From assembly GCF_016612535.1 (NCBI RefSeq), contig NZ_JAENXS010000009.1, forward strand, positions 1 to 26,261: 26,261 nt of DNA. The letters run 5' to 3'. Made by a program: the position numbers and the translations under genes. Shown here in pieces: positions 1 to 7,378 of this stretch. Origin of the DNA: Bradyrhizobium diazoefficiens (GTDB lineage: Bacteria; Pseudomonadota; Alphaproteobacteria; Rhizobiales; Xanthobacteraceae). The notes below the pieces were generated by a model. The model searched no databases and was not told the origin of the DNA. It saw only the letters and a program-made list of their open reading frames with translations. Each line of letters starts with the position of its first letter. Position 1 is the first letter of the stretch.

Positions 1-111
1 TCTCCTTCCCTGCGGATTGTCATGGCGTTTACCATGAATGAATCTAGGCGCATCCCAAAGCGGCCGGTCTTGCGGTAGAGACGAGCGAGCTGTCTGGAGG
101 AGTGCGTAGTC

Positions 112-1020
112 ATGCTGATTGGCTCAGCAGTTGCCGAGTATTTGCGGTATTGTGCGGTTGAACGGCAATTATCCGCGCACAGTGTTCAAGCATATGCTGC
201 GGATTTGAACGATTTTCGCCGGTTCTTGAAAGACGACAGGTCCGTCGGTCTAATAACCAACCTTGATTTCGGAGCCTATCTAGCCAGCCTGTTGGAGCAC
301 CGAAAGCTCTCTATCTCAACCGTTCGTCGGCGTTTTGCTTGTTTGCGTACATTCTTTCGCCGCGTGACTTTGTTGGGATACGCCGGCGATCCGTTTCAAG
401 GGTGGCGTCTAGAGCTTCCTCGTCGAAAGAGGCTGCCGCGATGTCTTTCGAGGCCTGAGGTGCTGAGTGTACTGTCCAAGTTGGCACCGAGGCATGTGGC
501 GATCTCCAGCTCGTCCGAGCCCGTCCTAATCGCGGTTCGTTTGATGATCGCGACAGGAGTAAGGGTGGGAGAGCTCTGCAAGATAATCGTCACTGACGTC
601 ACTCCGGATGGGGCGAATGTTAGGATCCGCGGCAAGGGATCAAGAGATCGGCACGTGTATGTCTCTGACCCTGATCTTCGATCAGAACTTGTCCAGCTTC
701 TGGTGCTGCGTGCAAGGAATGGAACACAAGCCGGGCATTTGTTCTTGAACCGACGGAATCTCCCGATGAAGCCCCAATCAGTTCGGATCGTGCTTCGTCG
801 CTACTCGGACGCTTCGGAGAGCAAGCGTCGAATTACACCCCATATGCTCCGTCACACCGCAGCAACTCTATTAATTGAGCGCGGCGTAGACATTCGGTTC
901 GTTCAGAAGCTGCTGGGTCACTCCAGCATATCAACTACTGAGATTTACACCCACGTGTCAGACGAGGCACTTAGAACCTGCCTTGAGCGGGCCGACGTGC
1001 TTCGTAATCTCGCAGCCTAG
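112..1020 (+). CDS. Tyrosine recombinase / integrase (XerC/XerD-like)
   Basis: This is a 302-residue site-specific recombinase of the tyrosine (phage-integrase) family, which cuts and rejoins DNA through a covalent 3'-phosphotyrosine. The N-terminal SAM-like DNA-binding domain covers about residues 5-90. The catalytic domain carries the full set of expected residues: R151 (in ATGVRVGEL), K175 (RGKGSRDR), H244 and R247 (HMLRH), H270 (LLGHSS) and the nucleophile Y279 (TTEIYTHVS). Length is normal for the XerC/D size class. A GGAGGAG ribosome site at 99-105 lies 6 bp before the ATG. The gene stands alone, with no recognisable excisionase, att repeat or tRNA beside it. Its base composition looks less GC-rich than the M16 and S9 genes further right, consistent with mobile origin. 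It could be a relic of a multi-recombinase element or the integrase of a small island; its target site cannot be told from the sequence. Confidence 0.93.
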   Translation: MLIGSAVAEYLRYCAVERQLSAHSVQAYAADLNDFRRFLKDDRSVGLITNLDFGAYLASLLEHRKLSISTVRRRFACLRTFFRRVTLLGYAGDPFQGWRLELPRRKRLPRCLSRPEVLSVLSKLAPRHVAISSSSEPVLIAVRLMIATGVRVGELCKIIVTDVTPDGANVRIRGKGSRDRHVYVSDPDLRSELVQLLVLRARNGTQAGHLFLNRRNLPMKPQSVRIVLRRYSDASESKRRITPHMLRHTAATLLIERGVDIRFVQKLLGHSSISTTEIYTHVSDEALRTCLERADVLRNLAA

Positions 1021-1355
1021 GTAAAACACTCGCATCCGTCCAGCGTGGCCCTCATGATGAGGGAAAGGGCTGCGCGACTTGACCTGCCTGGCTGTTCGGG
1101 GACGATCATCTTTCGTGGACCGACTAGACCTGCCAAAGCTCGAAGCGGATGCGCTCTTTCACGCAATCCATGCCCGCATCAAGAGGAAATGCATGGGTCT
1201 CTGTGGGATTATCCAACTGATCTGAAAGCTTGAGGCGCTCTTCCGGAGCTCGTCGGGGAAGGCAAGTGATCTGCCTAAAGAGGCAAGAATTCCGTGGGGA
1301 CCATCGGCTGGATGCGTGCGCGCCGCCGCAGCTTCGCTGGATCCTATCGGAATAT
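1021..1355. other. Gene-poor spacer between recombinase and lyase
   Basis: There are 335 bp between the recombinase stop and the stop of the convergent lyase gene. Short open frames exist on both strands, but none has a clear ribosome site or a recognisable protein family. One plus-strand frame around 1117-1215 reads DRLDLPKLEADALFHAI and could be a scrap of a transposase or accessory gene, but I cannot assign it. No strong terminator hairpin was seen. Confidence 0.4.
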
Positions 1356-2612
1356 TCAAAGGTGTCCGGGACCTGCATTGGCGGTGACCAATGCCGGGAC
1401 ATCATCCGGCTGGACAGGACAATGAACAGCCGCTTTCGGAAGAGCGCTAAAAGATCTAATGACGCTTTCATCCAGCCGGAATCCATTGATGCGCGGGGCG
1501 GGCCTCGCGATGTTGCCCGCACACATGCGTCCAAGCATGGCTCGGCAGAGTTCTTGCATTTCCCGAGTTATGCCTCCCAGCGCGCCAAAGACATGCCCAG
1601 TCTCGGCCCTGATCGGGGTTTCTATGTTGTCGAAGTAGTTGCCCTCAATCAGGCCTTCAACGGATGGTCCGGCATCCAGGGCGTGAAAGAAACCATTGCG
1701 CTGCAGCAGCTCGGTGTTGCGGAAGTAGTTGTTCACCAGGTGAATGACCGACCGTAGACCGTCAATGTGCGGAGCCCGTCCGGAGACCTCGTGGAAGTAG
1801 TTGTTGGCAACCGTGATCGACTGAGGACTGCCAAGGAAAAGCAGGTTCCAGTAATGCGCTCCGTTGCAATAAGAGGAGTAGTTATCCCTACCATCAAAAT
1901 CGTTCCACGAGACCGTGATATTCGTCGTCGCCCCAAGGCCGCCGGCAATCATCTGGCGCCCGATGTTATGAAAGCGGTTATGATCGATCCAGACCCGGTT
2001 CGCTCGCGAAATCGCAATCGCATCCCCCGCGAAGACAATGCCGGGATTAATGTCACTGATGGTCAGGTTGCGGACAATGACGTTGCTCACACCATTCAGC
2101 CGCAGTCCCTTGCCCCTAATTGCAGCGTTTGATCCGACGCCAATCACGGTCTTGTTTGATCCGACCTCCAAGGGATGCTTGCCCGCCTTATCGAAGCTGA
2201 CTTCCAGTTTGAGCTTGCCGTCGCAGTGCGTATCGAGCCCATCCAAGAGGAGAAGCGATTCACCCTTGTAGGGCGTCTGACAGGTGTTGCTGTATTGGCA
2301 ACCCGGACCCTTACCGCGCCCTTCCGTTCCTGTGAAATCTATGGTCCCGACGATCTGGACAACGCGCGGAGTATCGTCGTTGCAGATTCCAGAGCTATAC
2401 GAACGACACAATTGATAAGTCAGATCCTTGAGTGAGCTGACCTGAACCACTTCGCCTCCCAGGCCGCCCGTCGTTCCAGCACCAAAGCCCTGTGCGCTGT
2501 CCCATCGCGGATTGCTTGCTGCGAAAGCACAGGAGATTCCAACAATGCCGGCCAGTCCAGCGAGCATTCCCAATGACTGTTTCAGCTGGCATACCGCTTG
2601 CCTCGTAGACAT
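1356..2612 (-). CDS. Secreted polysaccharide lyase family 1, pectin-lyase-like
   Basis: The predicted product is an exported 418-residue enzyme that cleaves pectic homogalacturonan by beta-elimination. Residues 1 to about 30 form a signal peptide (hydrophobic GMLAGLAGIVGISC, cleavage likely after CAFA). The mature part has the parallel-beta-helix features of PL1: VWIDHNRF near 207-214, a CNGAHYW segment near 249-255, and SGRAP near 277-281 followed by LVNNYF. The CNGAHYW / SGRAP arrangement is closer to fungal-type pectin lyases (SGRSP with the catalytic Arg, here R279) than to calcium-dependent pectate lyases, so methylated pectin may be the substrate. I start at 2612, where GGAGAG lies just upstream and a proper signal peptide follows; the frame is open to 2678 but that start adds a poor leader. 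Several cysteines suggest disulphides in the periplasm or outside the cell. A role in loosening host cell wall during infection is inferred. Confidence 0.85.
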   Translation of the reverse strand: MSTRQAVCQLKQSLGMLAGLAGIVGISCAFAASNPRWDSAQGFGAGTTGGLGGEVVQVSSLKDLTYQLCRSYSSGICNDDTPRVVQIVGTIDFTGTEGRGKGPGCQYSNTCQTPYKGESLLLLDGLDTHCDGKLKLEVSFDKAGKHPLEVGSNKTVIGVGSNAAIRGKGLRLNGVSNVIVRNLTISDINPGIVFAGDAIAISRANRVWIDHNRFHNIGRQMIAGGLGATTNITVSWNDFDGRDNYSSYCNGAHYWNLLFLGSPQSITVANNYFHEVSGRAPHIDGLRSVIHLVNNYFRNTELLQRNGFFHALDAGPSVEGLIEGNYFDNIETPIRAETGHVFGALGGITREMQELCRAMLGRMCAGNIARPAPRINGFRLDESVIRSFSALPKAAVHCPVQPDDVPALVTANAGPGHL

Positions 2613-3150
2613 CGACTCTCCATCGGCGAATGAAAGAAACGTTGAAACGACCCATCGTCTGATCCAACGGCCAGCCACGCGGACGGAGTCTTCGTGGCAT
2701 TGTTTGCATCCCGGCTCAACGGTGCCGATCCTGTGAGCCGTTCAAAATGCACGAGCCTAGCATGCCACAAGAAGAATCGGGAAGGTAGCGCACACGGTTA
2801 CGTGGTTCGGCGTGGATGGCCGACTAGCATCAAAACTCAAGTCTGCCAACGATCGAGCGGCTCGCCGGAGACCCGCAGCGACCTCCTGGCCAATCGGACC
2901 GCTGCCAAACTTCACTTGCCGAACGTCAACATCACTTGGATGAGCCGGTGCAGAGGGTCTCGTGATGTGATCTGCACAGGACAATGAGTACAGGAGAGAG
3001 AGAGGCCGAGTCATCGCCCTCGTATCTTGCCGTGCCAGTGTTGTCGGATTGAAGACATTCGCCGGGTGGCATTCAAGAACGACAGACAAAGAGTCCCGCG
3101 AATTCGCGCCAAACACACGGCCTTCTACACTCTCTACAGCGTGTTGGGAG
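2613..3150. other. Divergent intergenic region, lyase / cold-shock gene
   Basis: About 540 bp separate the divergently transcribed lyase and cold-shock genes. Apart from the NifA-type upstream site and sigma-54 promoter at its right end (listed separately), I see no gene. Open frames on either strand lack ribosome sites and family similarity. I looked for a tts box (TtsI, type III regulon) or nod box reading towards the lyase and found none. Confidence 0.4.
3042..3057. promoter_or_regulatory. Candidate NifA upstream activator sequence
   Basis: The sequence is TGT, ten bases (CGGATTGAAG), then ACA, exactly the TGT-N10-ACA form bound by NifA. It lies about 95 bp upstream of the -24 element of the sigma-54 promoter at 3151-3166, which is the usual spacing for NifA activation through DNA looping. 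The short motif alone occurs by chance, so the confidence rests on its placement. Confidence 0.5.
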
Positions 3151-3166
3151 CGGCACGCGAGTTGCT
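3151..3166 (+). promoter_or_regulatory. Candidate sigma-54 (RpoN) -24/-12 promoter of cold-shock gene
   Basis: The sequence CGGCACGCGAGTTGCT matches the sigma-54 consensus TGGCACG-N4-TTGCW at every defined base except the first T. The invariant GG (3152-3153) and GC (3164-3165) are exactly 10 bp apart. Transcription would begin near 3177, giving a leader of about 56 nt before the GTG start at 3233. With the NifA-type site at 3042-3057 this predicts expression of the cold-shock gene under nitrogen-fixing, low-oxygen conditions. Confidence 0.62.
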
Positions 3167-3178
3167 GAGATCAGCAAC
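3161..3178. repeat. Near-perfect palindrome over the -12 element
   Basis: GTTGCTGAGATCAGCAAC has 8-bp arms around a 2-base centre. It overlaps the -12 box and the predicted transcription start of the sigma-54 promoter. It could be a repressor site, or a hairpin at the very 5' end of the cold-shock mRNA, or coincidence. Confidence 0.4.
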
Positions 3179-3232
3179 GCGGCTGCTACATCGCAGCGCG
3201 TGATTCAGTGTCGTTTCTAGGGAGCAAACACA

Positions 3233-3439
3233 GTGGCGATTGGAACCGTGAGATGGTTCAACCCGACTAAAGGCTACGGCTACATCGCGCCGGACGATGG
3301 CGGCCCTGACGTGTTCGTTCATATCTCTGCGGTGCAGAAGGCTGGCCTGGTCCTCCTCCCGGAAGGAGACAAGATCAGCTACGAACCAAAGATCGGCCGG
3401 TCGGGCAAAATATCAGCCGATAACCTGCGCCTCATCTAG
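3233..3439 (+). CDS. Cold-shock domain protein (CspA family)
   Basis: This 68-residue protein is almost entirely one cold-shock (OB-fold) domain, which binds single-stranded RNA or DNA and acts as an RNA chaperone in the cytoplasm. Both nucleic-acid-binding motifs are visible: RNP1 as KGYGYIAPDDGG (near residues 14-25) and RNP2 as DVFVHIS (near 26-32). The N-terminal GTVRWFNPTKGYG is typical of the family, with Pro replacing the more common Ala or Asp. The start is GTG with AGGGAG about 9 bp upstream. The length is normal for alphaproteobacterial Csp proteins. The gene is monocistronic and divergent from the lyase gene. The predicted sigma-54/NifA-type promoter is the unusual part: most csp genes use housekeeping promoters, so this copy may be a nodule-expressed paralogue. 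Confidence 0.93.
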   Translation: MAIGTVRWFNPTKGYGYIAPDDGGPDVFVHISAVQKAGLVLLPEGDKISYEPKIGRSGKISADNLRLI

Positions 3440-3787
3440 CGCTTCTGCTTTGGCAAGCGGGGGCTGAGGCCAGGGGCCATATTGGCGTGCGCCTTATGCA
3501 GTGTTCCAAAGCAAGACTCTGGCGAGGCTTATCGGACCAGGACATTGAGCATGGGTTTCGAACTGAAGGGCCCAGCCGGCCTCAACACAGATTGCCAGTC
3601 GGGAAGCTTCGCCAGCAGATATCGCTCGACGGATTTGCTCTTTGTCCGGCCGCGCCTGAGGCGCTGCGCAGGTCAGCTCAGCACATCGGCTCGGCGATGG
3701 CCTGGTAGCGGAACTGCCCGCAGCAGGTGAACCAGCGTGGGCGCCGGGAATTACCAAGAATACATATCAACAGTACGGCGTCATGAC
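3440..3787. other. Spacer without a recognisable gene
   Basis: About 350 bp lie between the cold-shock gene and the stem-loop after the peptidase operon. Several open frames of 70-90 codons occur on both strands but they overlap each other, lack ribosome sites and resemble no family I know. I see no promoter-like or repeated element. Confidence 0.35.
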
Positions 3788-3818
3788 ATCGATGGCCGGG
3801 ACAAGCCCGGCCATCGAT
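3788..3818. terminator. Stem-loop after the M16 operon (REP-like palindrome / terminator)
   Basis: A perfect 13-bp stem, ATCGATGGCCGGG paired with CCCGGCCATCGAT, encloses the 5-nt loop ACAAG. It lies 10 bp beyond the stop of the minus-strand M16 gene. The core GGCCGGG-ACAAG-CCCGGCC resembles a short palindrome found many times between genes in Bradyrhizobium and relatives (recalled, not searched). It may serve as a transcription terminator or 3' stabiliser. On the minus strand only a few T residues follow, so classical Rho-independent termination is uncertain. Confidence 0.6.
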
Positions 3819-3828
3819 TTGCGCCTGA

Positions 3829-5199
3829 TCAGTCTGGCTTCGGCGCCGGAACGGCGGCAGGCAGCGCCGCGGCTTGCGGTGCGCGGCCGACAACAACGGT
3901 GAGGAGGCCCTGGCCCCACAATCGCTTCGCGGCTGCCTTGGCGTCGTCCAGCGTCACCGCATCGACGATGCCGTTGCGCTTCTCGATGTAATCGATCGGC
4001 AGCTGATCATGCTGATATTGCAGCAGCGCATAGGCCAGCTTGGACGAGGTGTCGAGCGCCAGCATCTGCGAGCCCTTGAGGTAGGACTTGGCATCTTCGA
4101 GCTCCTTTTGCGTCGGTCCCGCCTCGGCGATGCGGCGTACCTCCTTCTCGACGGCGTCGATGGTGTCGCCAGCGCGGTCGGCGCGCGTGCCGGTATTGCC
4201 GATGAAGAACGCCGAATGCGGCATCCAGTGCAGCGATTCGAACACCGAATAAGCGAGCCCGCGCTTCTCGCGGACTTCATGATAGAGCCGCGAGGACATT
4301 CCGCCGCCGAGGATATGACTGACGACATAGGCCGCCATGAAGTGCGGATCGTCGCGCTTGAAACTGGGACCGCCGAAGGTGATCACAGTCTGAGGCACGT
4401 CTAGCGGCACGAAGGCGCGCTGCGGTGGCTTTGCGGCTTCGATCTCCGCGACCGGCGCCAGATTGGCGTTGGCTGGCAAGGCGCCGAAGGTGTCGTCGAG
4501 CAGCTTGCCGAGAGTGTCCGGATCGACGTCGCCGACCACCGCGACCTTCAGCGTATCCCTGGCGAGGATGCGGCCGACATAATCCTTCATGTCGGCGACG
4601 TTAATGGTCGGCACGCTGTTCAGTGTGCCATTGGTCTGCCGGCCGTAGGGATGATCGCCGAAGGCGACCTCCAGGAATTTGCGGATTGCCAGCGAGCTCG
4701 GGTTGGTGGTCTCGCGGCGCAGCCCAGAGATGACCTGGGAGCGGATGCGCTCGACATCGGCCGTGTCGAAATGCGGCGAGGTCAGTGCGGACCGCAACAG
4801 GTCGAAGGCCTCGTCCTTGTTGTCGCGCAGCATGCGCAGGCTACCCTGGAACCTGTCGTGGGTGGCACGGAAGCGCAGCTCGATGGCGCGGCGAGCAAGA
4901 CGTTCATGGAAAGTCTTGGAGTCGAAATCGCCGGAGCCTTCGTCGAGGAGATCGCCGACGAGATTGGCAACGCCCGGCTTGTCCTTCGGATCCTGGGAGG
5001 AGCCACCGGAGAAGGAATATTCCATCGCTATCAGCGGCACGGTCGCGTCTTGCACGAACCAGGCCTCAATGCCGCCGGGCGAGACCAGGCGCTGGATCTT
5101 TACGGCGGCCTTGGAGGGCGAAACCGGAGCCAGAGCGAGCGCGGCGCCGGCGGCCAACGACAGGACGATGCGTCGGGCGTGAAGGATGGGATGGATCAC
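3829..5199 (-). CDS. M16 peptidase homologue lacking the zinc motif (partner subunit)
   Basis: This is a 456-residue M16-family (pitrilysin / mitochondrial-processing-peptidase-like) protein with a signal peptide (hydrophobic residues about 10-25, cleavage likely after PSKA). Where active members have HxxEH, it has ANLVGDLLDEG, so it cannot bind the catalytic zinc. It keeps the C-terminal-domain signature SSRLYHEVREKRGLAYSV, whose Arg-Tyr pair positions substrate in active partners. Such inactive subunits pair with an active M16 protein to make a heterodimeric peptidase. The start is GTG with GGAGAAA upstream. Its first codon overlaps the TGA of the preceding gene by 4 bases (GTGA, 5196-5199), so the two are translationally coupled and probably made in equal amounts. 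It should act in the periplasm. A perfect stem-loop follows the stop. Confidence 0.9.
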   Translation of the reverse strand: MIHPILHARRIVLSLAAGAALALAPVSPSKAAVKIQRLVSPGGIEAWFVQDATVPLIAMEYSFSGGSSQDPKDKPGVANLVGDLLDEGSGDFDSKTFHERLARRAIELRFRATHDRFQGSLRMLRDNKDEAFDLLRSALTSPHFDTADVERIRSQVISGLRRETTNPSSLAIRKFLEVAFGDHPYGRQTNGTLNSVPTINVADMKDYVGRILARDTLKVAVVGDVDPDTLGKLLDDTFGALPANANLAPVAEIEAAKPPQRAFVPLDVPQTVITFGGPSFKRDDPHFMAAYVVSHILGGGMSSRLYHEVREKRGLAYSVFESLHWMPHSAFFIGNTGTRADRAGDTIDAVEKEVRRIAEAGPTQKELEDAKSYLKGSQMLALDTSSKLAYALLQYQHDQLPIDYIEKRNGIVDAVTLDDAKAAAKRLWGQGLLTVVVGRAPQAAALPAAVPAPKPD

Positions 5200-6629
5200 G
5201 TACGTTTCTCCTCGCGCTTGGTGGAAGTCTTGGCGTCAGTCTTGGCGGCAGTGGTGTCCTTGATCAGGTAGCCCGTGGCCGAGCGCTTCTTATCGAGCCA
5301 TTTTTGTGCAGCCGCACGGACCTGTTCGTCGGTCACGCCGCGAATTCGGTCTGGCCAGCTTCGGATGTGCTCGATCGACAGACCCGTGGTCAGTGCGCCG
5401 CCATACCAGCGCGCTAGCGCCGCCTGGTTGTCCTGGGCGTAGATCGCTCCTGCAATGAGCTGCGTCTTGACCCGCTCGAGGTCCTCGGCAGGGATCGGGT
5501 TCTGCACGATGCCGGCGATGACGCCGTCGATCACCCCCTCGACCTCGGCAAAGCCGACGCCGGTTTTCGGCGAGGCCGAGACCGCGAACTGGGTCGCATC
5601 GAGCGAAATGCTCGAATAGCCGGCGTTGGCGGAGACGGCGAGCGGCTTGTCGACCACAAGCGCGCGGTAGAGATAGGAATTGCTGCCGCTGCCCAAGAGC
5701 TGCGCGAGCACGTCCAGCGCCGCGCTCTCCCCGGGAGCGACCGTGCTCGCCGAGGGCACCAGATAGAAGCGGCACAGGACGGGCTGCTCGACGCGCGGGT
5801 CGGACAGCGTGACAGTGCGCGGGGCTGCCGGTTCCGGCTCTTGCGGGCGGACGCGCTGGGCCGGGATTGCGGGCTGGGCCGGGATGGGACCGAAATTGCG
5901 TTCGACCAGCGAGCGGACTTCGGGGAGCTCGACGTCGCCGGCGATCACGAGGATCGCATTGTTCGGCGAATAAAAACGGCGATAGAAGGCGAGCGCGTCC
6001 TCACGGCCGAGCTTCTCAATCTCCTGATGCCAGCCGATCACGGGCCGGCCATAGGGATGATTAAGATAGAGCGCGGTCATGATCTGTTCGATCAAACGCT
6101 CATTGGGCCTGTTGGCGACGCTCATGTTGTACTCTTCGAGCACGACGTCGCGTTCGGCCAGCACGTTTTCGTCCTTGAGGACGAGGCCGTTCATACGGTC
6201 GGCCTCGAACTCCATCACCGTCGGCAGTTGCTCGCGCGGGACGCGCTGAAAGTAGCTGGTGTAATCAAATGAGGTGAATGCGTTTTCGTTGCCGCCGACG
6301 CGAAACACGGTCTTGGAAAATTCGCCGATCGGGTGCTTTTCCGTGCCCTTGAACATCAGATGCTCGAGAAAGTGGGCAAGCCCAGATTTGCCGGGTGTCT
6401 CGTCGGCGGAGCCGACCTTGTACCAGATCATCTCCGTGACCACGGGCGTGCGATGATCCGGGATCACCACGATCTGAAGCCCATTGCTGAGCGTGAAGCT
6501 GGCGGGCGGCGCCGACGTGAGCGTCGTCTGGGCAAATGCGAGGTCGCTAGACAGAGTGCAGCTCGTGAGCAGTGCAGCAAGGAGGCAAGCCGCGGACGGG
6601 TACGAGGACATCGAGATTCGTGTAAACAT
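5196..6629 (-). CDS. M16 zinc peptidase, catalytic subunit
   Basis: This is the catalytic partner of the M16 pair, a secreted zinc metallopeptidase that degrades peptides or small proteins in the periplasm. The zinc-binding, inverted HxxEH motif is seen as HFLEH (residues 86-90 from this start). The third ligand is in RDVVLEEYN, 75 residues further on, as is standard. The middle and C-terminal M16 domains follow (HPYGRPVIGW, YSPNNAILVIAGDV). The N-terminus is a signal peptide with a hydrophobic core ACLLAALLTSC and probable cleavage after LAFA. The frame is open to 6725. I choose ATG 6629 because it gives a normal signal peptide, although no start here has a convincing ribosome site; ATG 6611 is the alternative. 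The stop overlaps the next gene by 4 bases. A sigma-54-like promoter at 6881-6896 reads towards it. Confidence 0.88.
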   Translation of the reverse strand: MFTRISMSSYPSAACLLAALLTSCTLSSDLAFAQTTLTSAPPASFTLSNGLQIVVIPDHRTPVVTEMIWYKVGSADETPGKSGLAHFLEHLMFKGTEKHPIGEFSKTVFRVGGNENAFTSFDYTSYFQRVPREQLPTVMEFEADRMNGLVLKDENVLAERDVVLEEYNMSVANRPNERLIEQIMTALYLNHPYGRPVIGWHQEIEKLGREDALAFYRRFYSPNNAILVIAGDVELPEVRSLVERNFGPIPAQPAIPAQRVRPQEPEPAAPRTVTLSDPRVEQPVLCRFYLVPSASTVAPGESAALDVLAQLLGSGSNSYLYRALVVDKPLAVSANAGYSSISLDATQFAVSASPKTGVGFAEVEGVIDGVIAGIVQNPIPAEDLERVKTQLIAGAIYAQDNQAALARWYGGALTTGLSIEHIRSWPDRIRGVTDEQVRAAAQKWLDKKRSATGYLIKDTTAAKTDAKTSTKREEKRT

Positions 6630-7378
6630 CCGGGCCCAAAGATCCCAGGAGAAAGCACAATAGAGCGCGCGGCATTTGGGTCCAATATTGCCATTGACGT
6701 AGTTCGTCAGTTGCTGGATCGGCATGGCTGTTCAAAAACTCCATTCTAGTTCGTCAGGAAATGGGGGATGAGTGATGAACGAACTTCATCTCTCGCTCGC
6801 TCTGGACTCTCCGATAATCCAATCGAGAGTCTGTGCGCTTCGGCAGGACCATGTCGGTCCAACGCGATGCGAGTCCCCCAAGCATTAGCCGTGCCAAAGA
6901 GGAAACCTCGCAAATACAAGGGCAGCTCGAACAAGCGACGTTGCGTCTCCGACATGGTCGTATATCGGACAATGCCAATGGTCATTCCAAAATGGCTTGC
7001 CATTTGAGGAAGTCAGATGCACTCCACTGCGGCGGCGCAGAAGCCGTGCGCGTCGCTTTTTATGCCACATCCATTTGCAGCTACCCGCTTGGGTCGATCA
7101 TCATTGCGGCATCTTGGCGGAAATCCCTCAATGCATGCCTCGCCAAATCAATGTTAGAAGCTCGCATAGAAGCGCCAACTAGTAACTGCGCTCGTCGCCG
7201 AGTTGATGGCGTGGAGCCAACCTCAGTATCTCAATCTGCGGAGCAGCGTTCACTTCGAAGGAAAGACTTGAATCGCATGCCGCGTTAGGTTGTAGGCTCG
7301 GCGCGGCGATCAAACCACATGATCAAGTCTCGATGGCGCATCGAAAAGTGCGCACCAATGCCAGTCCGAGGAGTGAAC
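6630..7378. other. Divergent intergenic region, M16 operon / S9 peptidase
   Basis: About 750 bp lie between the divergent peptidase genes. It holds the sigma-54-like promoter at 6881-6896. A minus-strand open frame at 6746-7003 (85 codons, containing SETQRRLFELPLYLRGFLFG) and overlapping plus-strand frames exist, but they contradict one another and match no family I recognise. The motif CAAAAACTCCATTCT at 6733-6747 recurs with one change upstream of nodM. Confidence 0.35.
6881..6896 (-). promoter_or_regulatory. Candidate sigma-54 promoter for the M16 operon
   Basis: Read on the minus strand the sequence is TGGCACGGCTAATGCT. It matches TGGCACG-N4-TTGCW except for A instead of the first T of the -12 half, and GG and GC are exactly 10 bp apart. 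Transcription would start near 6870 and run into the M16 pair about 240 nt later. I found no TGT-N10-ACA site in the next 200 bp upstream, so if it is real the activator may not be NifA. Confidence 0.42.

Noticed and set aside
1..78. Open frame at the left edge (25 codons, stop at 76-78) that could be the tail of an upstream recombinase.
   Set aside because: Too short and without a recognisable catalytic motif; the upstream sequence would be needed.
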